Position numbers and translations under genes: made by a program. Source: Paludibacteraceae bacterium (GTDB taxonomy: Bacteria; Bacteroidota; Bacteroidia; Bacteroidales; Paludibacteraceae). From it: a stretch of DNA of 9,017 bases. The notes beneath the pieces are model-generated. The model was not told where the DNA came from and made no database searches. It was given only the letters and a program-made list of their open reading frames with translations. Position 1 is the first letter of the stretch, and the number at the start of each line of letters is the position of its first letter. Below, in pieces: positions 1-5,752 of this stretch. The stretch is from the NCBI GenBank assembly GCA_023227695.1, contig JALNVE010000119.1:1-9017 (forward strand), written 5' to 3'.

Positions 1-405
1 AAAATTGGCAATGCCTTTTTCTGCTAAATCGAGATATTTAATAGATTGGGAGAGAAATTCGAAGAGCGGTTCGTCTTTCTCGTTGGTCCGTAAAATATGA
101 ATCAGAATCTCCGAAAGGAAAAGGGCCAACGTGTTTTTGTAAGGGTTGAAAAGCAGGTCATTGTTGGGTGTGTCGAGTTTGATTTCCTTGATTACCTGCA
201 GGTCTTTGTTGGGTCGATGCTCGGCATCAATCTGCACAAGGGAAAAGGGCTGGATAAAAGCTGTCTTCTTTCCTCCTTTTTTGCTCTGTGCGCCAAACAA
301 AAGGTAGTCGCATCGTCCATACTCTTCTGTGTAGAGTCGCAGCAACAAGGTGTTCTCTTTGAACTTCATGTTGCTCAAAACGATGGCTTTTGTTTTTGTC
401 AGCAT
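1..405 (-). CDS. recO: DNA repair protein RecO, N-terminal part (cut by window edge)
   Basis: This is an open frame of 135 codons with no stop, running off the left edge; the start is the ATG at 405-403. RecO loads RecA onto SSB-coated single-stranded DNA together with RecR in the RecF pathway and anneals complementary strands. The protein begins MLTKTKAIVLSNMKFKENTL and continues with LLRLYTEEYGRCDYLLFGA, the usual RecO N-terminal OB-fold pattern (KTxAIVL, an early basic strand, then a YTEExG turn). Residues 40-60 hold a lysine-rich turn (SKKGGKKT) followed by the typical 'QPFSLVQID' strand. The helical and zinc-binding C-terminal half lies outside the window. It follows the DUF5715-type lipoprotein gene by 20 bases, so it is probably the last visible gene of a four-gene unit. 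I see no clear Shine-Dalgarno site. The family call rests on N-terminal pattern recognition only. Confidence 0.85.
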   Translation of the reverse strand, partial: MLTKTKAIVLSNMKFKENTLLLRLYTEEYGRCDYLLFGAQSKKGGKKTAFIQPFSLVQIDAEHRPNKDLQVIKEIKLDTPNNDLLFNPYKNTLALFLSEILIHILRTNEKDEPLFEFLSQSIKYLDLAEKGIANF

Positions 406-425
406 ACCAGAGAAAGCAAAAAAGT

Positions 426-1166
426 CTACTGAATAATGGTGATGTGGAAACATTGCTGCTTCGACTCTTTGAGTACCAGACAGCATTTCTCCAATCTCAT
501 CTCTTGAAGTGTCTTTGTCAGTATATCCTGAATGTTTTTATAACGGATAATCTTGTCGTCGGTGTTACGGTAAAACTCCATGTAGGAGATGTCGAATGTA
601 GTACCGAAAAGGTGAGAGGTGGTAGATTGAGTTGCATTTTTGTTCCTTCTGAAAAGTTTTCTCTGACTTTCGTAAGTGCGGAGAGCAGAGGTGACATAGA
701 CCGCATATTCTTTTTGATGTTTCTTTTCCAAGTTATATTGGAAACGCATGCCTATTTCTTCTAGCAAATCAGCTGCTTCTCGGGTGAGATATGGAAACGA
801 ATGTTCCATATCTTTTATTTTATAATACTTGTTGTCTGAGATTTGCAAGAGGCTTCCAGAACCTAAAAGAGAGTCTCTCTCTTTAAAGAAGGCATTGTCT
901 GTCATATATCCATATTTCAGACCTATATTTTGCGCAAAAAGGAGGTGTTCTGTGTTTTTGTCCTGAAGTTTTTTGGTTGCGGGAATGCTTTCAAAATACT
1001 CGCAAGCGATGGTCTTGGGTGGATTTTTTGTGTCGTTCTCGTCGTAGTTGGCAATAGAGTCTGATTTGGAGATCTCTACGGTCTCCATATCGGCACGCTC
1101 AATTTGTCCGCTTCTGTTACAGCTGCAGACAAATGCCATCAAGAAAATAACAACTCTCCATCTCAT
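426..1166 (-). CDS. DUF5715-type lipoprotein with M15 peptidase-like motifs
   Basis: A 246-residue protein with a short basic-hydrophobic N-terminus (MRWRVVIFLMAFVCSC) that looks like a lipoprotein signal, with Cys16 the likely lipidated residue (VCS-C; Cys14 is a poorer fit). Residues 20-55 are polar linker. The C-terminal half carries motifs of D-Ala-D-Ala carboxypeptidase-like (M15/VanY/DacB) folds: SALR at 160-163, SHLFGTTFDIS with His185 and Asp192 in the SxHxxGxxxD zinc-ligand pattern, and a last His241 in CFHITI near the C-terminus, where M15 enzymes have their third ligand. The overall layout matches what I recall of the Bacteroidales DUF5715 family. Envelope location and a peptidoglycan-related activity are inferences. 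The usual catalytic acid next to the last His is not evident, so activity is uncertain. It starts 9 bases after the thioesterase stop, lies 20 bases before recO, and ends in TAG. Confidence 0.75.
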   Translation of the reverse strand: MRWRVVIFLMAFVCSCNRSGQIERADMETVEISKSDSIANYDENDTKNPPKTIACEYFESIPATKKLQDKNTEHLLFAQNIGLKYGYMTDNAFFKERDSLLGSGSLLQISDNKYYKIKDMEHSFPYLTREAADLLEEIGMRFQYNLEKKHQKEYAVYVTSALRTYESQRKLFRRNKNATQSTTSHLFGTTFDISYMEFYRNTDDKIIRYKNIQDILTKTLQEMRLEKCCLVLKESKQQCFHITIIQ

Positions 1167-1175
1167 GACTAATCG

Positions 1176-1583
1176 TTATTGTTTAGGCTCTTTGCGGTAA
1201 GCAGTTGATTGAAAAACGGCAACAAGATCGTTTTCTTCGTCTCTGATTTCAACTTTATATGCAGCTACGGTGCGGCGCAAGAAAATCTCTGAAGCAGTAG
1301 CTGTGACCTTGCCAGACTTGACGGCTTTTATGAAGGTGATGGATGCATCCAAAGAAACGGCCCTTTTACCTTGAGAGTTTGAAGCAGCAGCGCAGGCAAA
1401 ATCTGCTAAAGTGAAAAGAGCTCCGCCTTGTATGGTTCCAAAACCGTTTTTGAGGCTATCTATTATTTCCATTTCAGCGATAGCAGTACCATGGTCAAAA
1501 TCGACGATTTTCATGTTGCATAATTTAGCGAATTCGTCTTTGCCTAGTAAATCAAATATTTTTTCTTTTTCTGAATCCATCAT
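1176..1583 (-). CDS. PaaI-family hotdog thioesterase
   Basis: A 135-residue single-domain protein, a normal length for a PaaI/YbgC-like hotdog thioesterase that hydrolyses acyl-CoA (often aryl- or short-chain-CoA) in the cytoplasm, usually as a tetramer. The signature is NGFGTIQGGALFTLAD (residues 46-61): the conserved HGG loop at the start of the long hotdog helix appears as QGG (52-54), and Asp61 sits where the family's catalytic acid lies on that helix. SLDASITFIKAV (77-88) is the usual central strand, and the C-terminal strands end with VFQSTAYRK. I recall QGG in place of HGG from related Bacteroidota proteins, so I do not read it as inactivation. Two ATGs are in tandem (1583 and 1580), and either may be the start. 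It lies 30 bases downstream of the acyltransferase gene and 9 bases before the lipoprotein gene, so it is co-transcribed. The substrate cannot be told from sequence. Confidence 0.85.
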   Translation of the reverse strand: MMDSEKEKIFDLLGKDEFAKLCNMKIVDFDHGTAIAEMEIIDSLKNGFGTIQGGALFTLADFACAAASNSQGKRAVSLDASITFIKAVKSGKVTATASEIFLRRTVAAYKVEIRDEENDLVAVFQSTAYRKEPKQ

Positions 1584-1613
1584 GTATGATCTCTTTTTTA
1601 TGTGATAAAGCTT

Positions 1614-2759
1614 TTATTCTTTATCTGGTTCAACATTTGTTGGCAATAGAACTTTTGAGTAGCATCTTCTTCTGATGTATGGTTCTTTCTCGTAGTTGTC
1701 CCATACTCTTACAGCGTTGATGTTGCTTTCCAATTGTTGGTTGGAGATCGCTATCTTTACCTTGTTTGCAATATAGGCTTTGTTCATCTCTGCATAATAG
1801 AGAGAATGGATGCCTCTTTTTTGCCAGTCAGGGTGCACGCCGTTGAGCATCAAATCAATGGCGTCCGTTTTTTTGAGAGCACGTAGAATATGAATAAATC
1901 CGAATGGGAATAATTTTCCTTTTGCTTTTTGGAATGCTCTAGATAATGATGGAATTGAGATTCCGAATGCAACCACCTCATCGTGCTCATCTACAACAAA
2001 ACAGACTAATTTCGGATTTATGAAAGAGAAGTAGTTTTTAATCAAGCATTTAATCTCGCCGTCTGTAAGGTTTGAATATCCATAAAGATTGGAGAATGCC
2101 AGATTGAGCGTTTTGAACAGTGAGTTAGCGTATTTGAGAATGTCCTTTCTTTTTGTGAAAGTAAGTACTCTCAAGTTATATTTCTCAGCTATTAACTGGT
2201 TGATGCGTTCAATCTTTTCTGGAACTGCTTGAGAAGCGTTGAATTTGAATTGAAGCCAGTCCTCGTCTCTTGAGTATCCTAACTTTTCCATGAATTGAGG
2301 ATAGTAAGGATAGTTGTAAATGTTGGCTATGGTTGGGAGTTTGTCGAAACCTTCAACCAACATACCCTCATTGTCCATGTCGTTGAAACCGAGTGGACCT
2401 TGGATGTTGTTCATGCCATGTTCTTTACCCCAGTTTTCGACAGTCTGGATAAGAGCTCGGGCTACGTTGATATCTTCGATGAAGTCAATCCATCCAAATC
2501 TTACTTTGTTGCCCCATTTAGCATTAGCAGAGTGGTTGATGATTCCGGCGATACGGCCTACTAGTTCGCCATCTTTATATGCTAACCAATATTCGGAGAT
2601 ACAATGTTCAAAGGCAGGGTTAGTGTCTTTGCATAAAATTGCCATTTCGTCCCTGTCTAAAGGAGGAACCCAAAGATCGCTATTTGCATAAAGTGTGTGT
2701 GGAAATCTGATGAAATCTTTCAGTTCTTTGGCTGTTTCTACAATTTTAATCTGTATCAT
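1614..2759 (-). CDS. GNAT-superfamily acyltransferase-like protein (YghO-like)
   Basis: A 381-residue soluble protein with no signal peptide or membrane segment. It resembles the two-part, GNAT-related family that includes E. coli YghO. Its N-terminal block has the recognisable LYANSDLWVPPL...DE motif (23-38) and NPAFEHC (47-53), then ELVGRIAGIINHSAN (65-79), a typical GNAT beta-strand pair. GPLGFNDMDNEGMLVEGFD (121-139) and YNYPYYPQFMEKLGY (148-162) follow. The C-terminal part holds a GNAT-like acyl-CoA loop: GVHPDWQKRGIHSLYYAEM (307-325, V-x-P-x-x-Q-x-x-G-I) followed by a hydrophobic strand and SNQQLESNINAVRVW (339-353), resembling the N..A...Y end of GNAT domains. The substrate is unknown. 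It heads a four-gene group after an 85-base spacer with a possible promoter. Start ATG at 2759; no better in-frame start is evident. The superfamily call is firm, the function is not. Confidence 0.7.
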   Translation of the reverse strand: MIQIKIVETAKELKDFIRFPHTLYANSDLWVPPLDRDEMAILCKDTNPAFEHCISEYWLAYKDGELVGRIAGIINHSANAKWGNKVRFGWIDFIEDINVARALIQTVENWGKEHGMNNIQGPLGFNDMDNEGMLVEGFDKLPTIANIYNYPYYPQFMEKLGYSRDEDWLQFKFNASQAVPEKIERINQLIAEKYNLRVLTFTKRKDILKYANSLFKTLNLAFSNLYGYSNLTDGEIKCLIKNYFSFINPKLVCFVVDEHDEVVAFGISIPSLSRAFQKAKGKLFPFGFIHILRALKKTDAIDLMLNGVHPDWQKRGIHSLYYAEMNKAYIANKVKIAISNQQLESNINAVRVWDNYEKEPYIRRRCYSKVLLPTNVEPDKE

Positions 2760-2781
2760 ATTGGTTTTTATTTCTTTTATG

Positions 2782-2789
2782 CAAATTTA
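2782..2789 (-). promoter_or_regulatory. Possible Bacteroidota -7 promoter element before the acyltransferase gene
   Basis: In the 85-base AT-rich spacer (2760-2844) the minus strand reads TAAATTTG, a full match to the TAnnTTTG -7 element of the Bacteroidota primary sigma factor, 22 bases before the ATG at 2759. No good TTTG -33 box sits about 19 bases upstream, so this is a half-match only. It would allow the acyltransferase-thioesterase-lipoprotein-recO group its own transcription. Confidence 0.35.
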
Positions 2790-2844
2790 ATTCAAGAATG
2801 CAAAATGTGTATTTTTTTTAATGTAAATCTATAAGTTTACAATT

Positions 2845-4032
2845 TCATATATGATTCACATTTACGCCTACAAAGCCAGCATTCCTGGCAAAGTCTAAAT
2901 CACTTTTGCTGTCTCCGATCATAAGAGAACGGGCAGGGGTAATGTCTGGAAAATCGTTCATGGTTTGTTTTGCCATGCCTGTATTTGGTTTCCTGTTTGG
3001 ATCAGAATCTTTTACAGCTGTGCAGTAATAAATCTTATCAATTCGTCCGCCATGTTTCTCAATCTCCTCAATCATCTTGTTATGCACAGAATGAAGATCT
3101 TCTTCCGTCATAACGCCTTTGCCCACACCTCGTTGGTTGGTCACAATAAATATGTGGCTGAACTGTTTGTTCCATTTTGCCAACGCCTCTAAAATGCCAG
3201 GCATGAATACAAACTCGTCCCAACATTTCACGTAGTCATTTGGACGAAGTACGTTGATGACGCCATCTCTATCGAGGAAAAGGGTATCAAAACCGTCTGT
3301 CTTTATTTTTGAATAGTCAATCGTTTGAAAAAGGCCTCTGAAATCATTGTTTGCCTTTGCGTAATCTTCAGGAATGCCGATATCGATGAAATATCTGTTC
3401 TGCTCAAAACCTGCTATCTTTTTTTCTTGAGAAAGTTTTTCCAGAACCTCTTTCTCGAAAGAAAACTTTTCCGGATAATCGCTCAAGTCTAAGTTTTTTT
3501 GATTGATGATATATACACCACCGTTAATGAGGCCTGATTCGCAATAGTTCTTTTCATTGAAAGATTGGATGATATTTCCGTCCATTGTGACAGAACCGTA
3601 ACGGTCAAATTTCTCCATTTTTTTCAAGGCTACGCTTAACGATGCCTCTTTTGCATATTGAAGGTTTTTCTGAAGAAAATCAGTTAAGTCCACATCAAAG
3701 AAAGTATCACCATTTAATATAAGGACATTTTCAGCCTGAGTTTTTGAAAGAGCCAATTTGATGCCTCCTCCTGTACCTAGTGGATTCTCTTCGATGGCGT
3801 AATCGATCTCAAAGTTGAATTGAGAACGATTTTCGTCAATCCAGTTAAATATATGTTCGCGTAGAAAACCTACGGAGAGAATTACCTTATTTATCTCCTT
3901 GTATTTATTAAGGTATGAAAGTAAGTAATAAAGGAAAGGTTTCCCACAAACGGGAGCCATGCACTTGGGCACCTCGCTCACAACGCTTCTGAGTCTTGTT
4001 CCTAATCCGCCGGCTAATACGATTGCATCCAT
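2845..4032 (-). CDS. hddC-gmhB: Fused D-glycero-alpha-D-manno-heptose 1-phosphate guanylyltransferase / heptose 1,7-bisphosphate 7-phosphatase
   Basis: A 395-residue bifunctional cytoplasmic enzyme. Residues 1 to about 240 are a sugar-phosphate nucleotidyltransferase: AGGLGTRL (7-14), PKCMAPVCGKP (22-32), EENPLGTGGGI (81-91), NGDT (107-110) and IDIGIPEDY (216-224). Residues about 245-395 are a HAD-IIIA (GmhB-type) phosphatase: FLDRDGVIN with nucleophile Asp254 and acid Asp256, VTNQRGVGKG (297-306), RKPNTGM (347-353) and GDSKSD (373-378). The phosphatase removes the 7-phosphate of heptose 1,7-bisphosphate, and the transferase makes GDP-heptose from the resulting 1-phosphate. GDP rather than ADP is inferred from the hddA partner. 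I chose the ATG at 4032: the nucleotidyltransferase fold begins with MDAIVLAGG, and the upstream ATG at 4074 would add 14 unrelated residues and overlap gmhA by 38 bases. It starts 4 bases after the gmhA stop. The Cys-rich zinc loop of classic GmhB is missing. Confidence 0.88.
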   Translation of the reverse strand: MDAIVLAGGLGTRLRSVVSEVPKCMAPVCGKPFLYYLLSYLNKYKEINKVILSVGFLREHIFNWIDENRSQFNFEIDYAIEENPLGTGGGIKLALSKTQAENVLILNGDTFFDVDLTDFLQKNLQYAKEASLSVALKKMEKFDRYGSVTMDGNIIQSFNEKNYCESGLINGGVYIINQKNLDLSDYPEKFSFEKEVLEKLSQEKKIAGFEQNRYFIDIGIPEDYAKANNDFRGLFQTIDYSKIKTDGFDTLFLDRDGVINVLRPNDYVKCWDEFVFMPGILEALAKWNKQFSHIFIVTNQRGVGKGVMTEEDLHSVHNKMIEEIEKHGGRIDKIYYCTAVKDSDPNRKPNTGMAKQTMNDFPDITPARSLMIGDSKSDLDFARNAGFVGVNVNHI

Positions 4033-4036
4033 TTCT

Positions 4037-4630
4037 TTATTTTTTAAGATTACCGAACATGTTCTCCTCCACAATGCAGCAGATGATGTGGCCTATCATA
4101 ATATGTGATTCTTGAATTCTTGGAGTCTCGGAAGAAGGAACCTTGATGCAGATATCGCAAGCGTCCTTCATCTTACCTCCGCTTTCGCCAGTAAGACAAA
4201 TGGTAAAGATTCCTTTTTCGCGGCAAACTTCCAATGCTCTTAAGATGTTGGCAGAGTTGCCGGATGTTGAGATGCCGATGAACACGTCACCAGTATTGCC
4301 TTGGGCTTCTACTTGTCTTGCAAAGAGACGTTCAAATCCGTAATCGTTTCCGATGGCTGTCAAGATAGAAGTGTCTGTTGTGATGGCAACAGAAGGAATA
4401 CCAGGACGGTCGAAGTAGAATTTGCTGACAAATTCACCTGCGATGTGTTGAGCATCGGCTGCCGAACCGCCGTTTCCGGCTAAAAGTGTTTTTTTGCCGT
4501 TACGGTAAGCGTTGGTAGTCACTTCAGCCGCACGAGCTATTTGGTCCATCAACCCTTTGTTTGCCAAAATGGCTTGTTTCGTTTGGATGGATTTTTCTAT
4601 TTGTTCCTTAATCAGATTGTTTATGTCCAT
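4037..4630 (-). CDS. gmhA: D-sedoheptulose 7-phosphate isomerase GmhA
   Basis: A 197-residue SIS-domain protein, the usual GmhA length. It converts sedoheptulose 7-phosphate to D-glycero-D-manno-heptose 7-phosphate, the entry step of heptose nucleotide synthesis, as a cytoplasmic tetramer. AGNGGSAADAQHIAGEF (51-67) is the phosphate-binding SIS loop, with His62 and Glu66 at the zinc-ligand positions. STSGNSANIL (121-130) is the second phosphate loop. ETPRIQESHIMIGH (168-181) supplies Gln173 and His181, the remaining zinc-site residues. These line up with E. coli His61, Glu65, Gln172 and His180, all kept, so it should be active. It is the middle gene of the operon, 10 bases after hddA and 4 bases before hddC-gmhB, which suggests coupled translation. 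Sugar isomerase paralogues such as DiaA share the fold, but the ETPRIQE segment and the context favour GmhA. Confidence 0.93.
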   Translation of the reverse strand: MDINNLIKEQIEKSIQTKQAILANKGLMDQIARAAEVTTNAYRNGKKTLLAGNGGSAADAQHIAGEFVSKFYFDRPGIPSVAITTDTSILTAIGNDYGFERLFARQVEAQGNTGDVFIGISTSGNSANILRALEVCREKGIFTICLTGESGGKMKDACDICIKVPSSETPRIQESHIMIGHIICCIVEENMFGNLKK

Positions 4631-4640
4631 AGTCCTGATT

Positions 4641-5669
4641 TTAATAAATTTTCCAACCGTGGGTTCCGCCTTCGCTGAATTGGAAGCCCATTACGTTTCC
4701 TCCTAATTTGCGCAAAGCATTTTCTACCATACGTTTCTTAGTAGGTTCAACCACGAACATGATGAATCCGCCGCCGCCAGCACCGCTTATCTTTCCTGCA
4801 ATGGCGCCAGCCCCCATGGCTACGTCAAAAGCCTCTTGGATCATATCGTTGCTGATGCATTTGGCCATTTTCTTTTTGTTCTCCCAAGCCTCTCCAAGAA
4901 TGGAAGCAAATGCATTGATATCTCCTTTAAGAAGTGCAGTTTTTGTGTCGATGGCACTTTGCTTTATCTTGTGCATGGCTTGTATAGCCAATTCATTATT
5001 GTTGGTTGTATTCTTTTTCTGTTCATCAATGATTTGTGCAGAAGAACGAGAAGCTCCTGTATAATAAAGTACCATGGAGGATTCCAACTCGTCTATAATC
5101 CATCTCTTTATTCTCAATGGATTGACAATTACGTGATTGTCCTTTAAAAACTCCATAAAGTTAAAGCCTCCGAAGGCGGCTGCGTATTGGTCTTGTTTTC
5201 CTCCGCTAAGGCCTAAATCAATACGTTCAATTTCGTAAGCTAAATGCGCAATCTCGTAATCGCCCATAGGAAGATTCAACCATTCTACGAATGCTTTTAG
5301 AATGCAGACAACCATGGTCGACGAAGATCCTAAACCGCTACCGGCAGGAGCATCAGAGTAAGTTATGATTCTGAAAGAGAGCGGCTTTGATATTTCAAAG
5401 TCTTTTACAATACGGTTGTAAACGCCTTTGTGAAGGTCTAACATGCCATTGATGGGAAGTTCTTTGGATGCAGCATATGTAACATTCTGATCCAAGTCTG
5501 TCGCAACAATCTCAATCTGAGAATTGGTTGTCTCTTCAATTGTGCAATAGGCGTACATGTTTATGGTGGCGTTGAGAATCAAACCTCCATAAATGTCGCT
5601 GTAAGGAGAAACATCACTTCCTCCTCCTGCTAATCCCAATCTTAAAGGTGCTTTACTTCTTATTATCAT
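4641..5669 (-). CDS. hddA: D-glycero-alpha-D-manno-heptose 7-phosphate kinase HddA (GHMP kinase)
   Basis: A 342-residue GHMP-family kinase, matching the usual length for HddA. It phosphorylates C1 of D-glycero-alpha-D-manno-heptose 7-phosphate with ATP, giving the alpha-1,7-bisphosphate used in the GDP-heptose branch. The N-terminal motif is APLRLGLAGGGSDVSPYSD (7-25), with the substrate-binding GGGSD turn. Motif 2, the ATP phosphate loop, is PAGSGLGSSS (108-117). GGKQDQYAAAFGGFN (156-170) carries the likely catalytic Asp160. Motif 3 is KISGAGGGGF (293-302). The fucokinase/HddA-type GHMP group shares these features, and the gmhA and hddC-gmhB neighbours settle the choice. The beta-anomer enzyme HldE (a ribokinase fold) is not here. 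It is the first gene of the operon, 83 bases after metH, with a possible promoter of its own. The ATG at 5669 places the first strand (MIIRSKAPLRLG) exactly as in the family. Confidence 0.9.
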   Translation of the reverse strand: MIIRSKAPLRLGLAGGGSDVSPYSDIYGGLILNATINMYAYCTIEETTNSQIEIVATDLDQNVTYAASKELPINGMLDLHKGVYNRIVKDFEISKPLSFRIITYSDAPAGSGLGSSSTMVVCILKAFVEWLNLPMGDYEIAHLAYEIERIDLGLSGGKQDQYAAAFGGFNFMEFLKDNHVIVNPLRIKRWIIDELESSMVLYYTGASRSSAQIIDEQKKNTTNNNELAIQAMHKIKQSAIDTKTALLKGDINAFASILGEAWENKKKMAKCISNDMIQEAFDVAMGAGAIAGKISGAGGGGFIMFVVEPTKKRMVENALRKLGGNVMGFQFSEGGTHGWKIY

Positions 5670-5698
5670 AAAAAATATTTTTCATGAATAGATATTTA

Positions 5699-5706
5699 CA
5701 AATATA
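5699..5706 (-). promoter_or_regulatory. Possible -7 promoter element for the heptose operon
   Basis: The minus strand reads TATATTTG, matching the Bacteroidota -7 consensus TAnnTTTG, 29 bases before the hddA ATG. A recognisable TTTG -33 box at the standard spacing is not seen, so confidence is limited. It lies in the only spacer between metH and hddA, the expected place for an operon promoter. Confidence 0.38.
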
Positions 5707-5725
5707 CAGAAAACAAAAGCCTCAC

Positions 5726-5748
5726 TCTGTTATGTAATGTTAAACAGA
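5726..5748 (-). terminator. Weak hairpin after metH, possible terminator
   Basis: Four bases after the metH stop (5755-5753) there is an inverted repeat with 6-base arms, TCTGTT and AACAGA, around an 11-base loop. On the minus strand it is followed, after a short GTGAGGC, by a T-rich run (TTTTGTTTT). The stem is short and AT-rich and the T run is not immediate, so this is at best a weak terminator separating metH from the heptose operon. Confidence 0.25.
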
Positions 5749-5752
5749 TGCG

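Noticed and set aside
97..764. Plus-strand open frames over the recO and lipoprotein genes
   Set aside because: They are antisense shadows: the minus-strand frames give recognisable RecO and DUF5715-type proteins, while the plus-strand translations have no motifs.
2823..2840. Inverted repeat GTAAA...TTTAC after hddC-gmhB as a terminator
   Set aside because: The stem is only 5 A/T-rich pairs with an 8-base loop, and on the minus strand it is followed by A residues, not a T run.
4033..4074. Upstream ATG at 4074 as the start of hddC-gmhB
   Set aside because: It would add 14 residues (MWRRTCSVILKNKE) with no family match and overlap gmhA. The ATG at 4032 sits exactly at the nucleotidyltransferase first strand and 4 bases after the gmhA stop.
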